64,000 nucleotides of DNA. Source: Drosophila pseudoobscura (taxonomy: Eukaryota; Arthropoda; Insecta; Diptera; Drosophilidae). The DNA is taken from NCBI RefSeq assembly GCF_009870125.1, contig NC_046679.1, positions 16,058,001 through 16,122,000 on the forward strand, written 5' to 3'. The translations under genes were made by a program, and so were the position numbers. This document shows, one piece after another, positions 23,087-34,708 of this stretch. The notes under the pieces were generated by a model that was not told the DNA's origin, searched no databases, and worked only from the letters and a program-made list of their open reading frames with translations. How positions within the stretch are numbered: position 1 is the first letter of the stretch; each line of letters begins with the position of its first letter.

Positions 23087-26000
23087 GACCTTTCTTTCTT
23101 TCGCCCCAGCCAGACACAGCCGCTGCGAAGCGTCACACAGCACCGCGACTTAATCACAATTTGATTTTCTTCGTACTCGTTGCCGGCTTCGTGGCCTCTC
23201 TTCGTGGCGGCTGGGCTTCGTCCGAGCTGAGCTGAGCTGCAGCTCGTGCTTGGTTGCCAATTTCCACTGCTGGGAATATGTGCTATGCGGTGGCTTAATG
23301 ATCATTACCGTAGTCGTACTCGTAGTCGCAGTCGTAGTCGCAGTCGTAGTCTCCTCAATGAACCAGAGCCCAGCAGCAGCAGCAGCAGGCCAGGTAGAGA
23401 CAGAGGCAAGGAGACAGGCAGACTGGCAGCCAGAAAGACAAATGCGAAGGCGAAGTCCAACAGCATTTCCAACGAGTTTCGACTAGTTTTTCCAGCCAGC
23501 CATCGCATCGCTTTCGATGTTTATGGCCAAACATATTAGTTGCATTAGTGGTTTTTGGTAGGAGTTCGCTTTTTTTGTAGAGTTTTGAGACTATTTCTGC
23601 AACTGGCTGCCGTTTTGCCCATCGGCACTGCCATTGCCATTGCTGATCCCGCTGCTGCAGCCAGTGCCAGTGCCAGGGGCAGTGCTGCTGCCGTTGGCAT
23701 CGCCGTTGCCGTTGACACTTTAATTTCAATTTGGCATTTAGCAATTTTCGCCATTTCGGTTTTAGCCATAAAGAAAGTCATTGGCTACTACACATTTGTA
23801 AACGGCCATTTCTTTTTTATTATGCAAATGCCTGGGGCTGCATCGTCCGAGTGGGTGTTAACGGCCCATCCGCCACGGTAGGCTAATGCAATGTAGGTCC
23901 CACAACGATGATTTGCATCTAATGGAGCAATAGCCAGGGCCAGGGCCAGGGCCAGGGCCAGGCCAATGACTTGTCAATGCAATAGCATGTGGCCTTGTAT
24001 CCAGTACTAGCACTGGGACTATCCATCAGATAGAACGTATGGCTTTTACTTCAAACGGAAAGAAAGCTGTCACTTGCATACATGCCCGTGGTTTTTGTGG
24101 TTTATTCAGCAAAAAAAAGAAAAAAGAAACCACGGGAAAATGCATTTGTCGGAATTCTGAATGAAGCTTTCGCTTAGTCAACTGCCTTCTAGTGGATTAG
24201 TTTATGTGGCACGTTTGGGCAGATAACTGAGAAAAGGGATATGAGCCATGCTGAGCCCCAGCCCAAGGCTAACGGCCAATTTTCAACTAATAAACAGGCA
24301 AATTAATGCCCCGCCGGCAACAGAGATTTCGGACTAATGGACGAGGCGGCTACTGGATGGCTGCCCTGCCTGTGGCATGCCACAATATCACACTTTTAAT
24401 CTCGGGCACTTTGGCAAAGTATCTTTTTCCCCTGCTGCCTGCCCTCAGCTTTCTGGGCCACTAATTTAGATTTCTTCGATCGCCGCCTTTTTCACGCCAC
24501 TTTCACTGCCCAGCGGCCCATGGGACAGTGTCCGGGATAGGGGCACAGTCAGAGGCAGGGGGCAATGGCCATCAATCTATGGCCAAGAAAAACTTGGGTT
24601 CAGTTTCGGTGGCAAGTATTTACGTGCAGCTTTGTTTCCGTTTAGGTATCGCTTGATGAGCAATGAAAAACCTCTCCGCGCAGGGGTGGCATCAGAAATG
24701 CCACAAATTAATAGCAAAGGAAAAATTTCTGGACTCTGACAGGAGGCAGTGAACCTGAAAGTGGAGGAGAAAAAGCAGCTTTGAGCACCGGAAAAATAAG
24801 TTCATTAAAAGGGATTTTAAATTGTACAAGTACATACATATTTCAAAAGAAAATTCGTTTAGTTTGTATCCGATTAAGTCAGGAATATTTTGTAGTACAA
24901 TTTAAGTTCCCCAGCCCCCAATTTGCGGTGAAATTCTTTTGAATATAATGCCTTTGAAATAGGTAATATAAAAGAGAGTAACAGCTGTTTCCAACATGAA
25001 ATATCCTCGCTTGTGGATATTTAAATCCATCATTCATATTATTGGACATTTCCAAATAAAATTTTCTCTCTTCGCACTACCCATTTCCACACTCTGAACT
25101 GTGTCGTCCAGAGTGCATCATTGTTTGTGTTGCATTTCTAAGTCGACCTGTCAAAATGTCCGTCAAGGTGCGCATTATCCATGCCCCCGACGACTACCTT
25201 TGCACACAATGGACCCAAACGCAAGATTTTTATTTTTATTATGCGGGTGCAGCCGCTGCACAACAGCAACCCCGCCCGAAAACATCCGCGTCTGTGCCCC
25301 CACGGGTCTGGTCTGTGCAACAGAGCTTCTGCAGTATGTACATACATTGTAAAAGGCAGACATGTATCCATATCAACCAGCCATCTCTTGAGCTGCTCAA
25401 GCGCATGTGAAACAATTTCAATTGTTTTCTTCCTCTGTGGTTTCCTCGGGCAAGGCCATGCGACAACAGCAGCAGCAGCAGCCACAACAGAAGTGGCAGC
25501 CCCAAGAGCTCCATTGTCTGCCTCCTCAGCCCCGCGGCCAAGGCGCTGTCTCTGTCTGTCCCCGTCGTCATTTGCCACGCCTTGCACTTTTCTCTGGGCT
25601 GAAAGATTTTCCACACAGTTTTTCCGTGCCACTTTGCGGTCGAGACAAACAAAATAAAAACATGAGAAAACTAGCTGGCTTCGTGGCCGAAGCTTTACAT
25701 ACGCTTTCAGCTTGACAGACTTAAAATTAAAAAAAAAAGATAAATAGTTAGAAATAAAAAATAAAATACAAATCAATGAAAAACAAATCAAAATAAATAA
25801 GTTAATTGTATGATAATAATAATAATGATTAAATAATAGTTAGCTATGCTCTTTAGAAATATGTGAAGCTACAATATTTATCATTGCCATTTTTTACATC
25901 ACCCTCTGAAATAATCACCTGCAAAGTTTGCGTCTGAGATCTGAGAAGTTTATGAATACTTTGATCTGTGCGTGTTTCAAACGTCCGGTAAGATGTAGGG

Positions 26001-28765
26001 TACCCTCTAAAAATAAATAAACATAGCCACAGCGATTAAGCATCGCAAAATTAAAAGAAGAATTGCGCTTTATTAAACAACAACAACCACAGCAGCGGCT
26101 GCAACCACAGCTGCACTTGGTTCGGATGGAAGTTGTTGCGGCTTAAGTGTGTGTGAAATTTTTCAGCTTACAGGCGGAGAAAGTAAAAAACCAACAGCTA
26201 ACCAGAGAAACTACAACAAAAACAACAGCAAAAAAAAAACCACAACAGATTGTTCTAAATTCTTGAGCGTAGTGGAGTGCGAAAACCTTTGACGGGTTAA
26301 ATGCTGCCAACGCGAACTGAGGGGCCAATTAACTTTCGGTTTTTCCGGCTAGAACCCGAACTGACCCGACCCTCGCCTGTGGCCGCATCTAACTTTCTAT
26401 TTCTATTTCATGCCGCAGGGGGTTTGTTCACAGCCCAGCTTTTTGTGCAATAAAAATTGCAATTTTCCCAAACAAAAGAAAGCGAAAAGAAAATACCTGC
26501 GAGTGTGTGTGCGGTTTTTATTTACTTTTCATAGCTGTTGCTGGCTTTTATCGCTTGTCTTGACGCTACATTGACGTTAATCAAAGTTTACCGCCGGCCG
26601 CTCGCACAAATCTCACGCTAATTAACTTTTATATGGGATCAGTGCTGACGGGCGCGATAAGCCGACAGCTTGCCGCATCTCCTGTGCAAGATTCAAGTCC
26701 ATCCAGCTGGACATCCGCTCCGTCACGACAGTCACGAGCCAATATTTTGTTTTTGTTGTTGATTTTCATTTAATTGGCTAACAATTTATTTAAGCGCTAT
26801 GCCTGCTTTGGGTGCTGAGAGGAAAAATGCACTTGCATTTTCTACAGCTGTCGCGTGGCACTCCCAATTGGCGGTATGTCAGACCAATCAATGGGTTAAC
26901 ACCCATTTTTTCACTTACAGTTTTCATGTGTTAAAATATTGATTTCTCAGGCAAAGGGCCACATCGCCGTTAATGCCACAGCCAGAGGCAGTGCAGAGGC
27001 TGTCTTTAGCCGGAGAAAGATTGTAGATAGATAGATAGATATATACAGCTATGACAGAGAGCTACGTGTGGAGTTCAGTGGATCGTGTATAAGCATTTTC
27101 TCATTACTATTACCGTTAACGTTTATTATGCGTTGCTTTTCGCTTTCTTTGGCGCCCCTCACCCCGGCCAATAGAGAGTGGCAAAGATGTTGCAGCTTGA
27201 CCGCCACAGACCCCATCTTCAGTTACAGAAAATGATGCTGACCAATGACATGCCACATGTATGCTGCTTGCCTGCCAATTAAATTCTCATGTGTCGCGAA
27301 AGTGCGTAATGGTCGGGCACTCAACCCCAATGTGTTTGTGTCTAATTAGAGACATCAAATCGCTGCAAATGACAATTGAATTGAAAGAGGCGGCAGTTCA
27401 AGTTACGCCCTTCGTTGGGGAGATATGAAAGTTTCATCGAATGCGGTTTGGTGGATGCCACACTGGGCTTCTCTGAGGCAGGCACTGCCTTCTCATGGTC
27501 TTTTCCTCCTACTGATGATGTATCTTGATCCCGTGTGGCATGTTTACATGCACCAATCCGTGCAGTGAACTCTGGGGCTGGCTGCTGCTGCCGATCCCCA
27601 GGCGACTGAGGTAAAGGTTGCCAAAACTGGCTGTTGGCTGGTCCCTGGTCCATTCCTTGGCTAGTATTTTCTCTCCGTTTCCGATGCTTTCACTTTTTTG
27701 GTCGTTGTCACGTTCGCCTTGCGTTCAATTTATCATCCATGGCCAGTCGTTGGGGACGCCTTCCAGGGCATTGAACCGGAGACAAATAATTTTTGAGGCA
27801 AAAGGTACGGTACGGCGCGATAGATAGCAAGGGGTTACGCCTGGGTCATTTGTCAACCACCGCGGGCAGACCCCAAAAACGCATTTGTAGCATCCCAAAA
27901 AAATATTCAAATTGTGATTTATTTGCGCAAATTCTGCAAGTGAGATTTGTTCCAAGGATTAAGTACACGCCCCGGGCGTCAGCTGTCTGCAACAATTGGA
28001 CGGCGGACTGGAAAGAGCGGCCAAATTATTATAATGCTCAAAATGAAATGAAATTTTGTTTGTGCCCGACAGCCTGACATGAATGTGGACATGGACCTGG
28101 ACATGGACATGGACGCACACAGACTGTCGAGGCGATTGGAGTGGAGCATTTTTGCCTGTGGCCCCGGAGTGACAATGCCAAGGCATTAAATTCACTTAAA
28201 ATGTAGCCAACGAAAATGTTTAATGTGATGCTGCTGTTTTTGGGGATGTCTGCGAAAATCTCTTGGCTCCACGTCGCTTTCTTCAATGGCAATGTCAAAG
28301 TTGCTGTTATTGTTGCCGTTGTGGCATGCCACGTTGATTGATGAGCAGATGCCGACTTTTCCAGCGGCCCCACAGCCACAGCTACAGCCACGTCGATGGC
28401 TTGGTCTCCATTGCCATCTTGATTGGCATTTAACATGGCTGTGAACTTTGCGTTTGCCATTCATACTCGTATGAGCGACCCAGACCCTGCCTTCCAGTCC
28501 CCCAAAAAATTTCACCACAAAAATGTTCGACACTGTCTTGCACCCCTCATGCACGAGTGAGTGCTCTGCTGGCACTGCCATAATTGAGTGTTATGCGCCA
28601 AATTGAATTATGCGCGAGAGTTATATTTATAAACAGACGGGAAAAACAAAATCTGCTATAACAAGGACATACCCCCGCTTGGGGACACATCGTGGCTGCG
28701 TCCACAAATAATTTCGGCAACAAACAAATGCAAAGCAGCATTTTCAGCTAAAGTTAAATCAGAAT
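23087..28765. other. Gene-free region upstream of Osi12-like
   Basis: No gene supported over 5.7 kb. Simple repeats occur: (CGTAGT/CGCAGT)n at 23308-23350, (GGGCCA)n at 23937-23962, CAG runs near 23378 and 25468, and GATA repeats near 27027. The frames covering the CGTAGT repeat are Ser/Arg- or Val-rich artefacts. The size and position make it a candidate for regulatory DNA. Confidence 0.4.
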
Positions 28766-29108
28766 AAAAACGAGGGGGGAACGCTGTGAGTTGCTGCGGA
28801 GACCGCAACTCTACTTTTATACCCGATATGTAGTCAGTATGTCTACATTAAACGGAAAATAGAGCGTACGAGAGAGACAGAAAATCAGTCAGATATAAAA
28901 TGTCGTTGCTCTAAGTCGTATAGTCTTTGAGCACGAGGCGCTAATAGGGACGGACAAACGGACAGACAGACAGGGCTCAATCGACTCGGCTATTGATTCT
29001 GATCAAGAATATATATAATTTATGGGGTCGGAAACGCTTCCTTCTGGACGTTACACACATCCATTTTCACTACAAATCTTATATACCCCAATACTCGTTT
29101 TGAGTAAC
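28766..29108 (-). mobile_element. DINE-1/SGM-type element, internally deleted copy
   Basis: About 343 bp. It keeps both ends of the family: GAGTTGCTGCGGAGACCGCA at the left, and at the right the block with GATCAAGAATATATA, TTATGGGGTCGGAAACG and TATACCCCAATACTC. The interior repeat units and most of the octamer array are missing; only GGACAAACGGACAGACAGAC remains. The extreme right terminus, CGGGTATA, is also missing. It is the same family as the copy at 7658-8787 and in the same orientation. Confidence 0.85.
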
Positions 29109-32100
29109 TTGCGGCCCAAGTTCCATGACGGTTGCCGCAGGCAAATTGAAATTGAAATTTTTTGCGAAATTTATACATACATTTTTTTGCCCCTCCCGCG
29201 CTATTCTAGCAAACGCAAGGCAGATTTACATCGTGCTAGCCGGCTGTTAGGCCATAGGACTAAACGAAATATTTGACATCAAATTGAATTGACTCCGCGT
29301 TATACAGCCCTGCTTAGGGCAAGTGAAAATGTTTTTTTTTGTTGGGTATGGGGAAAAGCAAACAAACAAATGTATAATTTTTAAAAAGTACTCGAACTTG
29401 GACAAAAGCTGCGGTTCCGGGCAAAACGTATAATAAATTCATCACGACAGCTGGACGTCGGACAGTCCAGACTGATCAGATCCGATAGTCACGGTCCGTC
29501 CGGCTTTGAGGTGCAGTTCATCAGTTGTTCGGGGGTCAGAGTGAAACGTAATTGGCCTCTAGCACTTAATTTGATTGAAGAGAGTGCGGTGGGGGCGGAC
29601 TCCGACTCTGCATCTGACTCTGACTCTGCCTCTGTGGCTCTGCCTCTGCCTATGGCAATGGGAATCTCAACCTGTGCGCGGGCGCCCACATCGTCCGAAG
29701 ATTGGTGGCTTTGGCGGGGGCGACTCAGATGTCAACACAAAGTGAAAGTGAAAAATTTGTTGCCAGCGAGAAAAACTGAATCCCAAAAAAGAGACACAAG
29801 AAACCAAAGGCTTTTCTTTTATGCAATTGTTTAAGTCGGTACCGCAGCAGCAGCAGCATTGAATCGAATCGCGACGAAAATAAACTAAAAACAAAACAGT
29901 TTCCCAGCCTGCTGCAACCCACAGAATGGTGTATTCTGCCCCATTGAGCCGGGCCGGGGCGGGTGGAACGGTTAAACAAAGGCCAAATAAATCGCCAGAG
30001 GAGTCGGGTAAAAGTTTCGTGCCGATCTTGGCAGAGGGTTCGTCGCCAGAGTTGTTTGTTTCTAGCCATCGATCGGTGGGCTGGCAGTCGGGCAAAGCAA
30101 AGCTAAGCGGAGCGTTTTGTTCGTTTGTTTTCTGTTAACACAAAATGCCAATTACTGCAAATTGTTGGCCACTGGCCAGGCGTTTTGGGCCATTAACAGG
30201 GAATGGTCCTTGGATTGCGTGTAAGCCAAAACGTGAATTATCATAAATTATCGATGGCACATTATGCAGCGGCAAGTGTTTGTCAATATTGCAGTATTCA
30301 GTAGTACACTCCAGTAGTCAGTCCTCTAGATGTAGAACAATCAAACATTAATGTACATCTGTGGGTTGCCACTTTTCCGCCAGAAAAAAAGCCAACCAGG
30401 GTAAAAGCAATTTACACTTTTCGTGTCCGTGCCGAGTGGCCGTGGCATGTTACGCCGAGATAAACTTGCAAATCCCATCATTAGATGTTCGTCAGCGCGG
30501 CTTTTGTAATTAATATTTCATAAATGAAAAGCGCTTGGCATAAATTATGCATGCCGCGATGCGATGCGATACAAAGGTGTTGCTCCGTTCGTTTGTTGTT
30601 CAGTTGCCGTTGCCATACACTGCAGTGCCAGTGCAACACTGAACAAAAATCCCGAGAGGTTACCGCAGATACTTTCACATTTCTCCGGGCAGCCCAAAAG
30701 TATGCCTTATTCTGGAAAAACAAATGAAGATATTGGACCGGTTTTTACACTCTTGTCTTCATGTGTAACCTGAGTTTTAAATTAGCTTAGAATAAATTAA
30801 TAATTGAATTATAAAGTGTGACAACATGCTAACCAGTTTCACACACGATTCCGCAAATTAAGAGGGTGATGAATAATTACAAAAATTGAGTTACTCCAAA
30901 TATTGCACACATATACATATGTATGTACATATGAATATGTAGACTGTAGATAGATACGTGTTTGGCAAACAGAAGCATAAAATCCGTTCTGGAAAAAGTG
31001 AAAATATTTGTGGAGTGCAGACATACCAAAGGAATTACCCATTACGGATGACAGTGCCGTCGGGGATGGGCAGGAAAACTCTGCAATGTAAACTACACCC
31101 ATAAAAAGCTCTGAGATTCGAACATCTACACTGATATTTAAAAACGCATAACAATACATTTTTACCAATATCTACTATTGAAAAAGGAAAGTACTTTCAC
31201 CTAAATTTTACCATTAACAATATGTAAATGTTTGATTTAAATACATATATTTCATATATAAAATAAATACATTTAAAGTATTTTCATTCTCAGATTAAAT
31301 ATATCTCATAAAAATTTAACATTTTATATGTACTATTTTAATACGTTTTTTATATAGATTAAATACATGAACGCATAAATCAAAATTAATTATATTTAAC
31401 TTCGCTGTGTTTGTAGTTAAAACCGGAATATTTAATAAAAATATGGGTGTACTTCGTTTTAATATGCCATTTTTCTCTGAGTGTTTGTATCTCTGAAGGG
31501 ACTAAAATTTATTTTAGTTTCTCGTGTACCCTCCTTCCCTCAGTGCGTTAGAGAGTGTTTGATTAACCTAAAGCTGTAGCCACCAAATTAGTTCTTCTGT
31601 CCATAACTAATTCCATTCAATGGTCATGCCATTTCGTGCCATTTTCTTCGCTGATTCGAATCGCCGCAGGATAATTCCCAGTCGCAGTCGAGGCACTTTC
31701 ATTAGCTTTCCTGCAAATGGCGACATTCTATAATTTTCCACCGATTCAGATTCAGATTCAGCATTCATTTCGGTTTCTATGCAGCGTGTCTAATAAATAC
31801 AAATGTATGCCGAAATCTTTGCGTGTGGAAACGGAACGAAAGCCGAGACAACCGAAAGCCTTGGATGGGTAGAGAAAAGCTCTCCCCGATGAAAGTGGGA
31901 GGCGTCGAAGTCAAAGCCGGTGAAAAAAATCATTAAGCCGGACTGGGTGCTCGGTAATATAAAGATTGAAAATAATTGCCAAGATCAGGCTAATTGCGGC
32001 AATGCGCCAAGAAAAATTGGTCCGTTCGCGGGGCTTGATGGTTTGATGGCTTGATGCTTGCCGGCAATTGCACTAAATCTGCAGCGAAGCCTTGCTTCAG

Positions 32101-32243
32101 TCAAAACCAAGCTGCAGGCAGGCTGGCAGTTATCATGCATATTACGCTCTAAATAGCCACCAGCACCAGCGGGGCTGCAACGGAGGCAACAAAAGCAAAA
32201 CTGGATGCAACGGCTGCCTGGCTAATTGTGGCAAGGTGAAGTG
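29109..32243. other. Gene-free region upstream of the plus-strand Osi11-like gene
   Basis: No gene supported. It contains (GACTCT)n-like repeats at 29598-29650 and an AT-rich block at about 31190-31470. The short frames either cross simple repeats or lack start and splice context. Confidence 0.4.
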
Positions 32244-32250
32244 TATAAAT
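32244..32250 (+). promoter_or_regulatory. TATA box of the Osi11-like gene
   Basis: TATAAAT with a perfect TCAGTT initiator at 32276-32281 (A at 32278, 34 bp from the first T). The 5' UTR is about 77 nt. Confidence 0.8.
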
Positions 32251-32354
32251 TTGATGGACAAACTGGCGCACAAGATCAGTTGGCTAAGAGAGTTTGCAGC
32301 AGCATCACGAGAGAGAGATAGTGAGAAAAAGGACCGACCACAAGGATCAGGCAT

Positions 32355-33317
32355 ATGGACATAATGGATTCCCGCCTGGGTCTGCTTATAGCCCTGCTGC
32401 TGGCCACTTTCCATGCCCACCGAACCAGCTGGGCGCTTGAGCTGAATACCCCCTCCAACAACTCCACGGGCAGTGGGGAGAGCGGACTTATGCGGACGGT
32501 GCGCCATGTGTACGGCCAGTGCGCCGAAAGCGAGGATATTTTTTGGTGCTGCAAAGTGCAGGGCGCCCGACTGCTGGGGCGCGCCCTCAAGGTGCAGCAG
32601 CTCAGCATTGTGGATGGCGTTAACCTGGTGAGGCGGGAGAGTGCCGCCCAAGACACGCGCACCGCCCGTGCCAGCATTGCCGAGAGCCAGTTGAACAATC
32701 GAGATCTGGAGCACATGTCCAGCAAGAGCTTGGACGCCCTGCTGCTGGAGCGCTTCCTTGGCTTCGTGCACAGCCACCAGCTGCAGGTAAATCTACCGCG
32801 CCTGCTGCACTACGGGGAGCGGAACCGGAACAGCCAGGACTGGCTGCAGTACCTCATGAGCTACTTTCTGTCCGGCAACGAAAGCGAAAGCGAGGGACGA
32901 GATAAAAAGAAGGATGACAAAAAGTATCTGGGACCCTTCATCGCCGCCGTTCTGCTGAAGACGGCCATTCTGAAGATGGCTTATCACTCGATCGCCATTG
33001 TGGCTGGCAAGGCTCTGATTGTGGGCAAAATAGCGCTCATCATCAGCGCCATCATCGGACTTAAGAAGCTTGTTGGCCACGACGGGGGCGAGAAGACCAC
33101 CTACGAAATCGTGAAGCACCCGCAAGTCCAGCAGAGCCACACCTATTCATCCAGCCATCAGGGCGAGTACGACTCCGGCGGCCATGATTCCGGCGGCGGA
33201 TCCTACCATCGCAGCATCGACGACGAGATGATGATGCAGGACAAGGCCTACCAAGCCTGGTTGCCACAGGCCCAAGCCGGCTCTCCAGCTTCTGCTTCGA
33301 CAAAGGTGTCGCGATAA
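32355..33317 (+). CDS. Osi11: Osiris family protein (DUF1676), Osi11-like, intronless, 320 aa
   Basis: One uninterrupted frame. It starts at the ATG at 32355, with a second in-frame ATG at 32364; neither context is strong. Signal peptide is roughly residues 5-27. The cysteine segment is C56 with adjacent C65-C66, one cysteine more than the usual pair. Then come the conserved VVDGVNLVRRE-like part, SHQLQVNLPRLL, a charged KKKDDKK cluster, and the hydrophobic core with GKALIVGKIALIISAIIGLKKL (about 218-239). The tail has EKTTYEIVKHP, His/Ser/Gly repeats and MMQDKAY, an AQxLAY variant. It is the only Osiris gene here on the plus strand and converges on the next gene. It lacks the intron that most relatives carry. 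Osi11 is proposed from order. ATTAAA at 33471-33476 is the likely polyadenylation signal. Confidence 0.92.
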   Translation: MDIMDSRLGLLIALLLATFHAHRTSWALELNTPSNNSTGSGESGLMRTVRHVYGQCAESEDIFWCCKVQGARLLGRALKVQQLSIVDGVNLVRRESAAQDTRTARASIAESQLNNRDLEHMSSKSLDALLLERFLGFVHSHQLQVNLPRLLHYGERNRNSQDWLQYLMSYFLSGNESESEGRDKKKDDKKYLGPFIAAVLLKTAILKMAYHSIAIVAGKALIVGKIALIISAIIGLKKLVGHDGGEKTTYEIVKHPQVQQSHTYSSSHQGEYDSGGHDSGGGSYHRSIDDEMMMQDKAYQAWLPQAQAGSPASASTKVSR

Positions 33318-33470
33318 GATCCTACCTACCGTTCAGAGGAAATACTCAACCAAAGATCAATCTATCGCTTAGCTTCAATCTATATGAAATTGTATTTACA
33401 TTCGTTCGCCCGAAAGCCCTCCAGTTTAAGTTTAGTTTTATCATAGATTATTTTTACCACAGAAAGATAC

Positions 33471-33476
33471 ATTAAA
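33471..33476 (+). other. Polyadenylation signal of the Osi11-like gene
   Basis: ATTAAA, 154 nt past the stop and just 3 nt before the stop codon of the convergent neighbour at 33479. Confidence 0.5.
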
Positions 33477-33478
33477 AA

Positions 33479-34708
33479 CTAGAGAAATCCACGCGTTGGA
33501 ATCGTTGCTTCTGGTCGGGACTGCTGCTGCTGCTGTTGTTGCTGCTGCTGAAGCTTCTCTTCCAGCGGTGGCTGGTTGGATTGGCGCCGCTTCAGGGTTT
33601 CCATCTCGTAGGCATAGTATCCCTGATCATGGGCATGGGCTGGTGGCTCTTCAATCTGCTCCAGCTGGCTAGAGCTGTAATCGTGAGTGGGCATGCTGCG
33701 GTGCCAGCCGCTTTCATGGCTGTGTCCGGAGCCCGATCCCGATCCCGAGCCGGTGACGATCACGTGCTCCGGACTACTACTACCACTGTGGCCAGTCGAT
33801 GCCTTTTTTAAACTGCCCTGCAAATGGAGGCTTAGCGCCAATGAATTGTGATTGGCCAACCTGGTCTGTGGTTTGCTTTGGGATCCACTACTCACCAGCA
33901 GTGATATGACGAGGGCTATTTTGGCCATAATGAAGGCAGAGCCGGCGATGAGGATTACCTTCCCGAGGAACATTTGGGCCACGGTAGCCATCATGATCAT
34001 TCCGCCCATCATGGCCATGTGCTTATCTTTGTCCTTCTTCTTGCGACCTGTTTTTTTAGAGCAGTTTTTATTTTTGTTTTTATTTTTATTTTTGTTCTTG
34101 TCTTTCTTCGATTTTTTCTCTTTCTTTTTCTTCTTCTTTGACTTTATATCTTTCTTTTTCTTCTTCTTTTTCAGCTTATCTTTATCATTTGTTATTGTCT
34201 GAAGAACATCATCAAAACTACCAAATCCTCCTCCTACAATTTTATCGATTTTATCATCTACTAGCGAATAAGTACCTTGATCAAAGCCCAGTTCAGTGCC
34301 AAAGTCGTCGATGGCATTCGATATCGTCAGCTCCCTGGGAAGTTGAACACGCAGAGCCCGTCCCTGTACCAACTGAAGCAGCTTGCCAGCAAAGCCAGAC
34401 GACGCACTTGATTCCCGTACCGCTCCGCCATCGCTACGGTCTGTTCCATGAGCATGAGTGGCAGCAGCCACAGCCTCCGGTGGCGGCTCTATGCTCAGAT
34501 AGTCGTTGATCCGCCAGGTTCTGTTGTCCCGAGCAGCCGTCTCCAGCAATCGCTCACTTTCGGAGGCCAGGCAATGCCACACCTCCGCACCACCCAGACA
34601 TTGTGCTATAATTCTGCCCAGACTGCGGGGTCTCCAACTCTCTTGAGTGATGGCCAGGACGGAGGAACCGGCTATGATGATGCACTGCACCAAGCACACA
34701 CGCCACAT
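33479..34708 (-). CDS. Osiris family protein (DUF1676), Osi10/11-like, two in-frame introns
   Basis: The whole interval reads open as 409 aa, but family comparison supports three exons: 34708-34276, 34047-33896 and 33817-33479, giving 307 aa. Intron 1 (228 nt) has GATCAAG/gtactt and aaaaacag/GTCGCAAG. Splicing gives DQGRKKK in the same phase 1 as the relatives. Intron 2 (78 nt) has CTG/gtgagt and atttgcag/GGC. Splicing gives KIALVISLLGSLKK, restoring the (I/L)GLKK motif of the paralogues, which the unspliced frame breaks. Signal peptide 1-19; cysteine pair C37 and C46. A Met-rich segment (HMAMMGGMIMM) leads the hydrophobic core. The tail is Ser/Gly/His-rich with DQGYYAYE, a weak AQxLAY match, then poly-Gln. 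It lies beside the Osi10-like gene and may be a duplicate of it (an Osi10b-type gene) or Osi11. Confidence 0.87.
   Translation of the reverse strand: MWRVCLVQCIIIAGSSVLAITQESWRPRSLGRIIAQCLGGAEVWHCLASESERLLETAARDNRTWRINDYLSIEPPPEAVAAATHAHGTDRSDGGAVRESSASSGFAGKLLQLVQGRALRVQLPRELTISNAIDDFGTELGFDQGTYSLVDDKIDKIVGGGFGSFDDVLQTITNDKDKLKKKKKKKDIKSKKKKKKEKKSKKDKNKNKNKNKNKNCSKKTGRKKKDKDKHMAMMGGMIMMATVAQMFLGKVILIAGSAFIMAKIALVISLLVSSGSQSKPQTRLANHNSLALSLHLQGSLKKASTGHSGSSSPEHVIVTGSGSGSGSGHSHESGWHRSMPTHDYSSSQLEQIEEPPAHAHDQGYYAYEMETLKRRQSNQPPLEEKLQQQQQQQQQQSRPEATIPTRGFL
33818..33895 (-). other. 78-nt in-frame, stop-free intron
   Basis: Minus-strand gtgagt...ccatttgcag with strong splice sites. Its removal joins the hydrophobic core directly to GSLKK as in the paralogues. 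Left in, it would add 26 Ser/Gln/Leu-containing residues without a stop. Confidence 0.8.
34048..34275 (-). other. 228-nt in-frame, stop-free Lys/Asn-coding intron
   Basis: Minus-strand gtactt...aaaacag at the exact place and phase of the shared Osiris intron. It is purine-rich, with almost no polypyrimidine tract before the acceptor. If retained it would encode 76 residues dominated by Lys and KN repeats. Intron by homology, but efficiency of removal is uncertain. Confidence 0.65.

Noticed and set aside
23246-23539. Arg-Ser repeat frame resembling an SR protein
   Set aside because: Produced entirely by the (CGTAGT/CGCAGT)n microsatellite; the other frames of the same repeat read as Val or Leu runs.
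25138-25791. 217-residue open frame on the minus strand
   Set aside because: Overlaps four other long frames in the same interval, starts in an A/T-rich run, has no signal peptide, domain or splice context, and is rich in low-complexity Ala/Gln/Arg. It looks like chance.
32142-32777. Long minus-strand frame opposite the Osi11-like gene
   Set aside because: Antisense shadow of a conserved coding exon; it extends over the promoter and leader and shows no recognisable domain.
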